In this document: in pieces, positions 27,560 to 36,569 of the stretch
How the letters are laid out: each line of letters starts with the position of its first letter
Numbering within the stretch: position 1 is the stretch's first letter
Assembly (NCBI RefSeq): GCF_030814835.1
Contig: NZ_JAUSVS010000003.1
Coordinates: 62,001 to 126,000, forward strand
Source: Caulobacter ginsengisoli
GTDB taxonomy: Bacteria > Pseudomonadota > Alphaproteobacteria > Caulobacterales > Caulobacteraceae
DNA: 64,000 nucleotides
Reading direction: 5' to 3'
The notes under the pieces: model-generated
Database searches by the model: none
Seen by the model: only the letters and a program-made list of their open reading frames with translations
What the model was told of the DNA's origin: nothing
Program-made: the position numbers and the translations under genes

Positions 27560-28647
27560 CAGCGGGCTCCGGCCAGCCGCACGTGGTCTCCGTCGGAGAG
27601 GAAGCCGGCGCCGGACAGCGCCACCCGCTCGCCTGGCTTGACGCCCTGGGCGATCTCGATGCGGTCGCCGCTGCGCACGCCGGTCGCCACGGTGCGGTAA
27701 TGGGCGACGTTGTTGGCGTCGATGACGAAGACGCCCGGGCTGCTGTCGCGATAGATCACCGCCGACTGGGGCACGGTGACGCCGGGCTGCATGCCGACCT
27801 GGATCGAACCGCGGGCGAACATGCCCGGCCGGAAGGGACCGGGCGCGGTCAGGGTGATGCGGGCCACGCCCAGCCGGTTCTTGGCGTCCACCTGCGGCGG
27901 CACGATGCGCACGGTTCCGGCGACCGTGCTCAGGCCGTCGGCGGTGATGCTGGCCGGCATGCCGGCGCGGATGATGTGCAGCTGGTCCTCGGGGACGGCG
28001 GCGTTCAGCTCCAGCCGGCCGTCGCGGACGATGCGGAACAGCTCGGTCCCGGCGGCGACGATCTGGCCCTTGACCACCTTGCGGGCTGAGACCAGCCCCG
28101 ATACCGGCGCCTTGAGGCTGGACTGGGCCAGCCGCGCCCTGGCCTCGGCCTCTGCCGCTTCAGCCTGGGCGACGCCCGCCTGAGCATTGCCCTGGGCAGC
28201 CTTCTTCTGATCCAGGGCCGCCTGGGCGAGGTAGCCGCGGTCATGCAGTTCCTGGGCGCGGTCCAGGTCGGCGCTGGCCTGGGCCAGGGTCGCCTTGGCG
28301 CTGGCCACGCCCGCCGCGGCCTGGCGCAGCTGGGCCCGCAGCAGGGTGTCGTCCATCTTCAGCAGCAGCTGCCCCTGGCGCACATAGACGCCCTCATCGG
28401 CATAGAGTTCGACCACCGTCAGCCCGCCGACCTCCGCCCCCACGGGCGCCTCCTGCCAGGGGGCGATGTCGCCGGAGACGGCGATCTGGCGGGGCAGGGT
28501 CTCGACCCCGGCCACGGCGACGGTGATGGTCTGGCTGGGTGGCGGCGCGGCGGCGGTCTTGGCGGGCTTGCCGCCGCAGCCGGCCAGGGCCAGGGCGCAG
28601 GCGACCAAGATCAACGTCCCAACCCGACGGGGTTCAATCCCGGTCAT
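27559..28647 (-). CDS. RND efflux periplasmic adaptor (membrane fusion protein)
   Basis: A 362-aa lipoprotein. The N-terminus has a lipobox 'ALAGC' (Cys about residue 24), then the lipoyl/barrel-sandwich segments and an alpha-hairpin region rich in Ala, Gln and Glu (about 95-165, 'QAALDQKKAAQGNAQAG'). A beta-barrel and membrane-proximal domain follow. This is the AcrA/HlyD adaptor layout. It is the first gene of the two-gene efflux operon. Start ATG 28647; the 184-bp region to the next gene holds the divergent promoters. Confidence 0.93.
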   Translation of the reverse strand: MTGIEPRRVGTLILVACALALAGCGGKPAKTAAAPPPSQTITVAVAGVETLPRQIAVSGDIAPWQEAPVGAEVGGLTVVELYADEGVYVRQGQLLLKMDDTLLRAQLRQAAAGVASAKATLAQASADLDRAQELHDRGYLAQAALDQKKAAQGNAQAGVAQAEAAEAEARARLAQSSLKAPVSGLVSARKVVKGQIVAAGTELFRIVRDGRLELNAAVPEDQLHIIRAGMPASITADGLSTVAGTVRIVPPQVDAKNRLGVARITLTAPGPFRPGMFARGSIQVGMQPGVTVPQSAVIYRDSSPGVFVIDANNVAHYRTVATGVRSGDRIEIAQGVKPGERVALSGAGFLSDGDHVRLAGAR

Positions 28648-28831
28648 GACTCACTGTGCTCCGTAGCGTTCGCCGGCCCCAATACCCGAAAGCCCCCGGC
28701 GGCGCATGGCCTTCCGGGCCTAGCTGGGGTTGGAAGACCTAATTTGCAACGCAACCGAACATCGGGCTGTTCCCGTTTCAGCGGCTGGGTCATGCTGCCG
28801 CCACTGCCTGCTTATCGGTCTGGAGTTCCCC

Positions 28832-29122
28832 ATGCGCCGCGCGTTCGCTTCCGTCATCGTCCTGATCGGCCTCGCCGCGCCCCTCGCGGCTCAGGCGCGG
28901 ATTCCGCCCGCTGAAACCATTTTCAAGGCCTGGGACAAGAACAAGGATGGGTTCATCACGCCAGCCGAGTGGGCCACGACCAAGCGCAAGGCCGATGAGT
29001 TTCCCCGGGTCGACACCAACGGCGACGGCAAGATCACGCTGGAAGAGCTGAAGGTTGGTATCGTCAAGATGAAGGCGGACCAGGCCAAGAAGCTGAAGAC
29101 GGACCAGACCAAGACGCCATAG
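28832..29122 (+). CDS. Small periplasmic EF-hand protein
   Basis: A 96-aa exported protein with a signal peptide (about residues 1-22) and two calcium-binding EF-hand loops: 'DKNKDGFITPAEW' and 'DTNGDGKITLEEL'. Both loops keep the acidic and Gly positions needed for Ca2+. The tail is Lys-rich. ATG 28832 follows GGAG and begins the signal peptide; a longer frame upstream makes no sense. Likely a periplasmic Ca2+ buffer or sensor. Confidence 0.88.
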   Translation: MRRAFASVIVLIGLAAPLAAQARIPPAETIFKAWDKNKDGFITPAEWATTKRKADEFPRVDTNGDGKITLEELKVGIVKMKADQAKKLKTDQTKTP

Positions 29123-29150
29123 CGCGCCTGTAGCCTGCCCCTTTCCCAAA

Positions 29151-29160
29151 TGTGATCACA
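29151..29160. promoter_or_regulatory. TGTGATCACA operator, porin copy
   Basis: Perfect 10-bp palindrome 47-56 bases before the porin ATG, in the gap after the EF-hand gene. Identical to sites at 31054 and 42135. The GT-N4-AC core fits GntR/FCD-type operators; the GntR gene is the next gene after the porin. Confidence 0.6.
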
Positions 29161-29206
29161 GGACTAGCCTGCCCAAATCGTTTCGGACGGCTTGGGAGGG
29201 CTGACC

Positions 29207-29896
29207 ATGAAACTCTTGAAGACCACGCTGCTGGCCGCCGTGGCGTCACTGACCCTGGCCGGGGTCGCCCGGGCGGAAGACCCCGAGGTCAGCTTCAATG
29301 TCGGGGTCGCTTCCGACTATGTGTTCCGGGGCGTCAGCCAGACCGACGGCGGGGCGCAGGTGTTTGGCGGGGCCGATGTTTCCTCGGGCATCTTCTATGC
29401 GGGTGTCTGGGCCTCGAACGTCGATTTCGGTGACGACACCAGCGCCGAGGTCGACGGCTATTTCGGGGTCACGCCCACCGCCGGGCCGGTCAGTCTGGAT
29501 TTCGGGGCTCTCTACTATGGCTACCTCAACGAGCCGTCGGGCGCCGACTACGGCTATTGGGAGTTCAAGGCCGCTGGCACGATACCGGCTGGCCCCGCCA
29601 CCCTGGGCGCGGCCCTCTACTATTCGCCCGAATATTCCGGCGGCATCGGCAGCGCCGTCTATTACGAAATCAACGCCTCGGGTTCGCCTGCCGACAAATG
29701 GACGGTCAGCGGCGCCCTGGGCGAGCAGACCTTCGACGCCGGCGGCGACTACACCACCTGGAACTTTGGGGTCGCCTACGCCTTCAACGACCATGTCTCG
29801 CTGGACGTTCGGTATACGGACAATGACATCGACTCGGCCTGTGGCGACATCTGCGACAGCCGGGTGGTGGCCACGCTCAAGGCGACCTTGCCATAA
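29207..29896 (+). CDS. TorF-family putative outer-membrane porin
   Basis: A 229-aa outer-membrane beta-barrel of the TorF type (TIGR02001-like). The signal peptide (about residues 1-23) ends at 'ARA-ED'. The N-terminal mature motif 'VSFNVGVASDYVFRGVSQTDGG' (read as NVGVASDY and FRGVSQTDGG) and alternating aromatic strands follow, and it closes with 'RVVATLKATLP'. ATG 29207 follows GGGAGGG. Its promoter region carries the shared TGTGATCACA site, so it probably feeds the polyamine transporter encoded downstream. Confidence 0.85.
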   Translation: MKLLKTTLLAAVASLTLAGVARAEDPEVSFNVGVASDYVFRGVSQTDGGAQVFGGADVSSGIFYAGVWASNVDFGDDTSAEVDGYFGVTPTAGPVSLDFGALYYGYLNEPSGADYGYWEFKAAGTIPAGPATLGAALYYSPEYSGGIGSAVYYEINASGSPADKWTVSGALGEQTFDAGGDYTTWNFGVAYAFNDHVSLDVRYTDNDIDSACGDICDSRVVATLKATLP

Positions 29897-29953
29897 TAAA
29901 CTGCGACCGCCCGCCGCGCTGTGCCCGGCCCCGCGAGGGACTAGGCTCCAGCG

Positions 29954-30634
29954 ATGAAGACGCCCGTTCCGCCGCGCCGGCCGCTCAGCGAACAGGCCGC
30001 GGTGCATGACCAGGTCTATGCGCGGCTGCGGGACGCCCTGATCGCCGGGCGGATCGCCCCGGGCCGCGCCCTCTCCCTGCGCAGTCTGGCCGCCGAGCTG
30101 GGGGTCAGCCCCATGCCCGTCCGCGATGCGGTGCGCCGGCTGGCCGCCGAGCGGGCCCTGGTCGTCAACCCGGCCAACAAGCGGCTGTCGGTGCCCAGGC
30201 TCGAGCCCGACCGGCTGGAGCAGGTGGCCCTGGCCCGCGGCTGGATCGAGCCGGAACTGGCCGCCCGCGCCGCCCGCAGAGCCGACCCGGCCCTGATCGC
30301 CGCCCTGATCACGGCCGATGCGGCGCTCGACAAGGCGATGAGCGAGGGCGACATGGACGGCTACATGCAGGCCAACCGCACCTTCCACTTCACCCTCTAT
30401 CGGGCGGCGGGCGCCGAGGTGCTGCTCAACATGGCCGAGACCCTGTGGCTGCAGGTCGGCCCCTTCATGCGGCTGGTCTTCGAGCGGCTAGGGACCATGG
30501 CGCTACCCGCCGACCGCCATCAGGAAGCGATACACGCTCTGCAGGCCGCCGATTCCGAGGCCGCCCGCCGCGCCATCGCCGCCGATATCGCCGAGGGCAT
30601 GGAGGCGATGCGTCAGTCCGAAAACGGCGCGTGA
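29954..30634 (+). CDS. GntR-family transcriptional regulator (FCD/FadR subgroup)
   Basis: A 226-aa regulator. The N-terminal winged helix-turn-helix (about residues 15-75, 'LRSLAAELGVSPMPVRDAVRRLAAERAL') is typical GntR. The all-helical C-terminal FCD domain senses a small ligand, with candidate metal ligands in the 'NRTFHFTLYRAAG' helix. It sits between the porin and the gamma-glutamylpolyamine synthetase genes. It is the best candidate to bind the TGTGATCACA sites, probably as a repressor released by a polyamine-related ligand. Its stop overlaps the next gene (GTGA). Confidence 0.9.
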   Translation: MKTPVPPRRPLSEQAAVHDQVYARLRDALIAGRIAPGRALSLRSLAAELGVSPMPVRDAVRRLAAERALVVNPANKRLSVPRLEPDRLEQVALARGWIEPELAARAARRADPALIAALITADAALDKAMSEGDMDGYMQANRTFHFTLYRAAGAEVLLNMAETLWLQVGPFMRLVFERLGTMALPADRHQEAIHALQAADSEAARRAIAADIAEGMEAMRQSENGA

Positions 30635-31014
30635 GCCTGCTCGAACGGCTCAAGGCCTGGGCGCGGGTCCTCAAGCGGGACGTGCTGGCCCTGTGGATCG
30701 CCGCGCGGGACCGGCGCACACCCTGGATGGCCAAGGTCCTGGCCGGCGCCGTAGCCGCCTACGCCCTCAGCCCCATCGACCTCATCCCGGACTTCATTCC
30801 CATTGTCGGCTACCTCGACGACGTCATTCTGCTGCCGGCGGGTATCTGGCTGGTTGTCCGGATGATCCCGGCCCCGCTGATGGCCGAATTCCGGGAGCAG
30901 GCGATGAGGCACGAACGTCCCGTCAGTCGGGCCGGCCTTGTCGCCATCCTGATCCTCTGGTTCTGCGCGGCGACGGCGGTCGGCGCCCTGGCCTGGACCA
31001 GGTTGTCCAGGTGA
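30631..31014 (+). CDS. DUF1232 (YkvA-like) membrane protein
   Basis: A 127-aa protein with the DUF1232 core 'YALSPIDLIPDFIPIVGYLDD' seen in parts as ALSPIDLIPD and VGYLDD (about residues 46-65), then a membrane segment and a C-terminal helix. Function of the family is unknown. It starts with GTG in a GTGA overlap with the GntR gene, so the two are coupled. The operator before the synthetase gene lies just beyond its end. Confidence 0.88.
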   Translation: MSLLERLKAWARVLKRDVLALWIAARDRRTPWMAKVLAGAVAAYALSPIDLIPDFIPIVGYLDDVILLPAGIWLVVRMIPAPLMAEFREQAMRHERPVSRAGLVAILILWFCAATAVGALAWTRLSR

Positions 31015-31053
31015 GCCGACCCACGCCTTGACTTGCCACAGGCCCTGCTGAAC

Positions 31054-31063
31054 TGTGATCACA
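31054..31063. promoter_or_regulatory. TGTGATCACA operator, first synthetase copy
   Basis: Second identical palindrome, 72-81 bases before the ATG at 31135. A TTGACT box at 31028-31033 would be a -35 whose -10 would overlap the palindrome, suggesting repression. Confidence 0.65.
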
Positions 31064-31134
31064 GGCGTAACGCCGTGACCGGAGGCTTGGGCATTGCGGT
31101 TGACGAGGTCCCTGCCGCTCTTGAGAGTCGTTCC

Positions 31135-32523
31135 ATGACTGACAGGGCCATGGTCGCCGACCCTTCCGAATGCCAGGCCTTCCTGGACGAAAACCCCGAC
31201 ATCCAGTTCGTCGAGGTGTTCTTCACCAGCATGACCGGCGTGCCGCGCGGCAAGCGGCTGCGGCGCCACGAGCTGATGCCGATCTACGAGTATGGCCGTT
31301 TCCTGCCGGGCTCGATCCTGGTGGTCGACACCAACGGGGCCGACTGCGAGGAGACGGGCCTGGTCTGGGAGGACGGCGACGCCGACCGCCGGGCCCGTCC
31401 CGTCCCGGGCACCCTGAAGCCCGCGCCCTGGCTGGGGTCGGACGTCGCCCAGGTCATGCTGTCGATGTACGAGCTGGACGGGACCCCCAACGATCTCGAC
31501 CCGCGCCATGTGCTGAAGCGTGTCCTGGACCGCTTCGCCGCCGATGGCCTGACCCCCGTCGTGGCCTGTGAGTTGGAATACTATCTGGTCGACCTGGAGC
31601 GCGACGCCGAGGGCGCCCTGCAGCCGGCCCGGTCGGCCCTGACCGGCCAGCGGCCGACCGGCGTCCAGGTCTACGGCCTGCCCGAACTGGAGGCCTGCGG
31701 GCCCTTCCTGCGCGAGCTCTGGGCCACGTCCGACGTGTTGGAGATTCCGCTGGAGGGGGCGATCTCGGAGTTCGCCCCCGGCCAGGTCGAGCTGACCCTC
31801 AAGCACAAACCGGACGCCCTGGAGGCCGCCGACGACGCGGTGATCTACAAGCGCGCCGCCAAGGGTGTGGCCCTGCGCCATGGCTGCGAGGCCACCTTCA
31901 TGGCCAAGCCCTGGGCCGACCGGGCCGGCAGCGGCTTCCATCTGCATGTCAGCGTCAACGACGCGTCCGGGAACAATCTCTGCGCCAGCGACGACGTCGC
32001 CGGTTCGCCCCTGCTGCGCCACGCCATCGGCGGCATGAAGGCGCTGCTGGGCGACTGCATGGCCATCCTGGCGCCCAACGCCAACAGCTACCGCCGCTTC
32101 AAGGCCAACTCCTACGCGCCGGTCGCCCCGACCTGGGGGGTCAACAACCGCACGGTCTCGCTGCGGGTCCCGGCCGGGGCGCCGCCGACCCGCCATGTCG
32201 AGCACCGCGTCGCCGGGGCCGACGCCAACCCCTACCTGGTCATGGCCGCCATCCTGGCCTGCGTGCACCACGGCATCACCGGCCAGATCGATCCGGGCCC
32301 GCCGGTCAGCGGCGACGGCTACGCCGCGGCCAAGGCGATGAATGTGCGTCTGCCGTCCAACTGGTTCGCGGCGGTCGACCTCTTCGACGGCTCCAGGGTG
32401 CTGCGGAAATATCTGGGTGAGCGGTTCGTGGACATGTTCGTCCAGGTCAAGCGCACCGAGCAGGCGCGGTTCAACGAGGTGGTCACCGCGCTCGATATCG
32501 ACTGGTGCCTGCGTAACGCGTGA
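31135..32523 (+). CDS. Glutamine synthetase-like gamma-glutamylpolyamine synthetase
   Basis: A 462-aa enzyme of the glutamine synthetase superfamily, subgroup PuuA/PauA, which joins glutamate to putrescine or similar amines using ATP. Active-site blocks are 'CELEYYLVD' (metal Glu), 'SGFHLHVSVND' (His), 'NSYRRF', and 'RVPAGAPPTRHVEHR' near the C-terminus with the 'ADANPYL' end motif. ATG 31135 is used because a shared operator lies just before it. The gene opens an operon with the transporter. A second paralogue is encoded at 40680. True ammonium-fixing GS is unlikely given the context. Confidence 0.88.
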   Translation: MTDRAMVADPSECQAFLDENPDIQFVEVFFTSMTGVPRGKRLRRHELMPIYEYGRFLPGSILVVDTNGADCEETGLVWEDGDADRRARPVPGTLKPAPWLGSDVAQVMLSMYELDGTPNDLDPRHVLKRVLDRFAADGLTPVVACELEYYLVDLERDAEGALQPARSALTGQRPTGVQVYGLPELEACGPFLRELWATSDVLEIPLEGAISEFAPGQVELTLKHKPDALEAADDAVIYKRAAKGVALRHGCEATFMAKPWADRAGSGFHLHVSVNDASGNNLCASDDVAGSPLLRHAIGGMKALLGDCMAILAPNANSYRRFKANSYAPVAPTWGVNNRTVSLRVPAGAPPTRHVEHRVAGADANPYLVMAAILACVHHGITGQIDPGPPVSGDGYAAAKAMNVRLPSNWFAAVDLFDGSRVLRKYLGERFVDMFVQVKRTEQARFNEVVTALDIDWCLRNA

Positions 32524-32553
32524 GCTTCTTCAAACAAGGGTGTGGAGGGTGAG

Positions 32554-33648
32554 ATGAGCAAGACCGGAAACCGCGGCGCCTCGCGTCGTTCGCTGCTGAC
32601 CACCATGGGGGCGGCCGCCATCGGCCTGACCTTCACCAGCGCCTGTTCGCAGGCCGCCAAGCCGGCGGGCGGGGCCGAGGAGGCCAAGCTCAACTTCTAC
32701 AACTGGGACACCTACATCGGTGAGACCACCCTGGCCGACTTCAAGAAGGCCTCCGGGGTGGACGTGAACATGAGCCTGTTCGCCACCAACGACGAGCTGT
32801 TCGCCAAGCTCAAGGCCGGCAACCCCGGCTACGACGTGGTGGTGCCGTCCAACGAGTTCGTCACCCGCATGGGCCAGGCCGGCCTGCTCATGCCGCTGGA
32901 TCACGCCAAGATCCCCAACATGAAGAACATCGATCCGGCCTTCCTGGACCCGGACTACGATAAAGGCCGCAAGTTCTCGATGCCCTACACCTGGCTGGTG
33001 CTGGGCCTGGGCTATCGCAAGTCGAAGATGCAGGGCGTGCCCGACAGCTGGAAGTGGGTGTTCGACTCGCCGCAGTACAAGGGCCGCATCGCCCTCTTAT
33101 CCGAGTCCGCCGACCTGATGCGCCTCTCGGCCAAGTATCTGGGCCATTCGGTCAACGACATCCCGCCCGAAATGGTCAAGCAGATCGAGGCGATGCTGAT
33201 CAGGCAGAAGCCCTATGTGAAGGCCTTCCATGAGGACGACGGCCAGACCCTGCTGCAGAACAAGGACGTCGATATCGTCATCGAATACAACGGCGACATC
33301 GCCCAGGTGATGAAGGAAGACGACGACATCGGCTTCATCGTGCCCAAGGAGGGCAGCCTGCTGAACTCCGACACCCTGTGCATCCCGACCGGGGCGCCGC
33401 GGCCCGACAACGCCCACAAGTTCATCAACTACCTGCTGGACGCCCAGGCCGGGGCCGAGATTTCCAAGACCATCCTCTATCCGACCCCCAACGCGGCGGC
33501 CAAGGCGCTGATGCCGGACGACTACAGGAACAATCCGGTGATCTTCCCGCCCGCCGACCAGATGGCCAAGTGCGAGTACGGGGCCTTCGAGGGCGCCGAG
33601 CGGGCCCAGCTCTACGAGGAAGTCATCACCCGCGTCCGCGCCGCATGA
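32554..33648 (+). CDS. potF: Polyamine ABC transporter periplasmic binding protein (PotF-like)
   Basis: A 364-aa periplasmic binding protein, first of the transporter genes. The N-terminus carries a twin-arginine motif ('ASRRSLL') followed by a hydrophobic core and 'TSAC', which might be lipid-modified. The mature start 'LNFYNWDTYIGETTL' and later 'VIEYNGD' match the PotD/PotF polyamine group. It binds putrescine or spermidine and hands it to the permeases. ATG follows GGAGGGTGAG. The spacing to the synthetase gene is 30 bp. Confidence 0.88.
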   Translation: MSKTGNRGASRRSLLTTMGAAAIGLTFTSACSQAAKPAGGAEEAKLNFYNWDTYIGETTLADFKKASGVDVNMSLFATNDELFAKLKAGNPGYDVVVPSNEFVTRMGQAGLLMPLDHAKIPNMKNIDPAFLDPDYDKGRKFSMPYTWLVLGLGYRKSKMQGVPDSWKWVFDSPQYKGRIALLSESADLMRLSAKYLGHSVNDIPPEMVKQIEAMLIRQKPYVKAFHEDDGQTLLQNKDVDIVIEYNGDIAQVMKEDDDIGFIVPKEGSLLNSDTLCIPTGAPRPDNAHKFINYLLDAQAGAEISKTILYPTPNAAAKALMPDDYRNNPVIFPPADQMAKCEYGAFEGAERAQLYEEVITRVRAA

Positions 33649-33671
33649 CTTGAGGCAGGGGGAGGGCGGAC

Positions 33672-34577
33672 ATGGAGCAGCACTGGACCCGGGCCAAGGG
33701 AGCCTTCGCGGCGGTCTTCACCCCGACCGTGTTCTGGCTGTTCGCCTTCTTCCTGATCCCGCTGGGCATCGTCTGGGCCTACAGCTTCGGCCAGAACGAC
33801 GGGCTGGTGGATATCGCCATCACCGGCACCTTCAAGAACTACGCGCGGGTGCTGGAGCCGCTCTATCTGCTGATCTTCGTCAAGTCGCTGTGGTTCGCCT
33901 TCCTGACCACGGCCCTCTGCCTGCTGATCGGCTTTCCCGTCGCCCTGGCCATCACCTTCGCGTCCGAGAAGACCAAGTCCTGGCTGCTGCTGCTGATCAT
34001 GCTGCCGTTCTGGACCAACCTGCTGATCCGCACCTACGCCCTGATGGCGGTCTTGCGGACCGAGGGCTACGTCAACTGGGGATATCACTGGCTCTGGGAC
34101 CGCGCCTCGGGGCTGATGCAGGCGGCGGGGATGCAGCCGCTGGGCGTCTTCACGCCGCTGGAGCTGCTGCACAACAACTTCGCCGTCGTGTTTGGCCTGG
34201 TCTATGTCAACCTGCCCTTCATGGTCCTGCCGCTCTACGCGGCCCTGGACCGGCTGGACCGTTCCTATCTCGAGGCCAGCCTGGACCTGGGGGCCGGCCA
34301 CCTGCGCACCCTGATGCGCGTGGTCGTGCCGCTGGCCCTGCCGGGCATCGCCTCGGGCATCCTGATCACCTTCATTCCGGCCCTGGGCTCCTACCTGACG
34401 CCGGACATGCTGGGCGGGCCCGACAGCCAGATGATCGCCTCGATCATCGAGCGGCAGTTCAAGCGGGCCAATGACTGGCCGTTCGGCGCGGCCCTCAGCT
34501 TCATGCTGATGTATCTCACCTTTGCCGCCATCGCGATCCAGGCGGTGCTGAACCGCCGCGCCCCGGAGAGCCGCTGA
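33672..34577 (+). CDS. potH: Polyamine ABC transporter permease (PotH-like)
   Basis: A 301-aa inner-membrane permease with about six helices. The ATPase-contact EAA loop is 'EASLDLGAGHLRTLMRVVVPLALPG' (read as EASLDLGAG and VVVPLALPG, about residues 199-223). N-terminal length and 'PFWTNLLIRTYALM' fit PotB/PotH. Its stop overlaps the start of the second permease by one base. It follows the binding protein by 23 bp. Confidence 0.9.
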   Translation: MEQHWTRAKGAFAAVFTPTVFWLFAFFLIPLGIVWAYSFGQNDGLVDIAITGTFKNYARVLEPLYLLIFVKSLWFAFLTTALCLLIGFPVALAITFASEKTKSWLLLLIMLPFWTNLLIRTYALMAVLRTEGYVNWGYHWLWDRASGLMQAAGMQPLGVFTPLELLHNNFAVVFGLVYVNLPFMVLPLYAALDRLDRSYLEASLDLGAGHLRTLMRVVVPLALPGIASGILITFIPALGSYLTPDMLGGPDSQMIASIIERQFKRANDWPFGAALSFMLMYLTFAAIAIQAVLNRRAPESR

Positions 34578-35410
34578 TGGCAAAACGCGCGCCCCCCGGA
34601 CCACTGGAATACCTGCGCCGCTGGCCGCTGCAGGCCTGGATCGTCGGGGTGACGATCTTCCTCTACGCGCCGCTGATCTCGCTGATGGTGTTCAGCTTCA
34701 ACGACAGCAAGCGCAACGTCGTCTGGAAGGGCTTCACGCTCAAATATTACGGCAAGGCGCTGACCGATGAGAGCCTGCTGACGGCGCTGGGCAATTCACT
34801 GACCATAGCCTTCGTCGCCACCATCGCCAGCCTGGTGCTGGGCGCCCTGTCGGCGGTGCTGCTCTGGCGCTTCCGCTTCCCGGGCAAGACGGCGCTGGAC
34901 GGCGCCCTGTCGCTGCCCATCGTGGTGCCCGAGATCTGTATGGGCGTGGCCATGCTGGTCTTCTTCGCCAAGGTGCTGCCCTGGCCGACCGGCCTGATCT
35001 GGCCGCTGAACCTGGGCTCGATCATCATCGCCCACATCTCGTTCTGCTTTCCGTTCGTGACCGTGGTGGTGCGGGCCCGCCTGGCCAGCTTCAACCGCGA
35101 GCTGGAGGAGGCCGCCAAGGACCTGGGGGCGGGCGAATGGCGGACCTTCAAGGACATCCTGATTCCACACATGGCGCCCTCGCTGGTCGCGGGCGCCCTG
35201 CTGGCCTTCACGCTTAGTCTGGACGACTTCGTCATCACCTTCTTCACGGCGGGGCCCGATACGGTGACCTTCCCGGTCAAGGTCTATTCGATGGTCCGCT
35301 TCTCGGTGACGCCCGAGGTCAACGCCGCCTCGACCATCCTGATCGTGCTGACCGTCCTGCTCACCTTCATCGCCCTGCGGTTCCAGAACCCGGCCAAGGA
35401 GCTCGGCTGA
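34577..35410 (+). CDS. potI: Polyamine ABC transporter permease (PotI-like)
   Basis: A 277-aa inner-membrane permease, partner of the preceding one in a heterodimer. The EAA loop is 'EEAAKDLGAGEWRTFKDILIPHMAP' (read as EEAAKDLGA and LIPHMAP). Family marks also include 'SLDDFVITFF'. One base overlap upstream, 2-bp gap to the ATPase gene downstream. Confidence 0.9.
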   Translation: MAKRAPPGPLEYLRRWPLQAWIVGVTIFLYAPLISLMVFSFNDSKRNVVWKGFTLKYYGKALTDESLLTALGNSLTIAFVATIASLVLGALSAVLLWRFRFPGKTALDGALSLPIVVPEICMGVAMLVFFAKVLPWPTGLIWPLNLGSIIIAHISFCFPFVTVVVRARLASFNRELEEAAKDLGAGEWRTFKDILIPHMAPSLVAGALLAFTLSLDDFVITFFTAGPDTVTFPVKVYSMVRFSVTPEVNAASTILIVLTVLLTFIALRFQNPAKELG

Positions 35411-35412
35411 CC

Positions 35413-36534
35413 ATGGCCGGACCGATCATCAGCTTCGAGAACGTCACCAAGCGCTTCGGCAAGGTGGTCGCCGTCGACAACGTTTCGCTGACCGTCGACG
35501 AGGGCGAGTTCTTCGCCCTGCTGGGCCCCTCGGGCTGCGGCAAGACCACCCTGTTGCGCATGCTGGCCGGCTTCGACAGCCCGACCGAAGGCCGCATCCT
35601 GATCGACGGCAAGGATGTCAGCCGCGTGCCGCCCAACAAGCGGCCGGTCAACATGGTCTTCCAGTCCTACGCGGTCTTCCCGCACATGACCGTGGCCGAC
35701 AATGTCCGCTACGGCCTCTCCATAGCCGGTGTGCCGCGCGGCGAGCAGGACCGCCGGGTGGAAGAGGCCCTGGGCCTGGTCAAGCTCGACGGCCTGGGCC
35801 CCCGCAAGCCCGACCAGCTCTCCGGCGGCCAGCGCCAGCGGGTGGCCCTGGCCCGGGCGCTGGTCATGAAGCCCCGGGTGCTGCTGCTCGACGAGCCGCT
35901 CTCGGCCCTGGACGCCAAGCTGCGCGACCAGATGCGCACCGAGCTTTCCACCCTGCAGGAGAAGGTCGGCATCACCTTCATGATGGTCACCCACGACCAG
36001 GACGAGGCCCTGGCCCTGGCGACGCGCTGCGCGGTGATGAACCGGGGCCTGCTACAGCAGGTCGCCACGCCCAACGACCTCTATGAGTTCCCCAACAGCC
36101 GCTTCGTGGCCGACTTCATCGGCACGGTGAACCTCTTCGAGGGCCAGCTGATCGTCGACGAGCCCGACCACGCCATCATCCGCTCGGCCGAACTGGGGGC
36201 GGACCTCTATTTCGACCACGGGGTCACGGGGGCCAAGGGCGCCACGGTCTGGGCGGCCCTTCGACCCGAGAAGATCGAGCTGAAGAAGCGGGCCGAGGGC
36301 GAGGCGGTCCCCAAGATGGACGACGCCCCGGCCGGCTACAACGTCATCCCCGGCGTCATCCGCCAGGAGGTCTATCTGGGCAGCGAGTCGACCTACGAGG
36401 TCGAGATCGCCACCGACCGCCGGGTCAAGGTCGTCCGCTCCAACCTGACCCGCTGGGACCAGGAGGACTTCGCGGTCGGCGAAGCGGTCTGGCTCAGCTG
36501 GCACGCCTGCTCGCCGGCCATGCTGCAGTCCTGA
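35413..36534 (+). CDS. potG: Polyamine ABC transporter ATPase (PotG/PotA-like)
   Basis: A 373-aa ATP-binding subunit. Walker A 'GPSGCGKTTLL', signature 'LSGGQRQRVALARAL', Walker B 'VLLLDEPLSALDAKLR' and the switch His ('THDQDEAL') are all present. The C-terminal third is a TOBE-type domain ('ATVWAALRPEKIEL', 'YLGSESTYEVEI') as in PotA/PotG. Follows PotI by 2 bp, completing the F-H-I-G order. Confidence 0.92.
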   Translation: MAGPIISFENVTKRFGKVVAVDNVSLTVDEGEFFALLGPSGCGKTTLLRMLAGFDSPTEGRILIDGKDVSRVPPNKRPVNMVFQSYAVFPHMTVADNVRYGLSIAGVPRGEQDRRVEEALGLVKLDGLGPRKPDQLSGGQRQRVALARALVMKPRVLLLDEPLSALDAKLRDQMRTELSTLQEKVGITFMMVTHDQDEALALATRCAVMNRGLLQQVATPNDLYEFPNSRFVADFIGTVNLFEGQLIVDEPDHAIIRSAELGADLYFDHGVTGAKGATVWAALRPEKIELKKRAEGEAVPKMDDAPAGYNVIPGVIRQEVYLGSESTYEVEIATDRRVKVVRSNLTRWDQEDFAVGEAVWLSWHACSPAMLQS

Positions 36535-36569
36535 CCGGCCGAAAGAACAAGAAGAACTGGAGTACCGGA

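Noticed and set aside
24722..27700. 992-aa frame antisense to the RND transporter
   Set aside because: A shadow frame: its composition follows the opposite-strand gene, with no domain and no start site.
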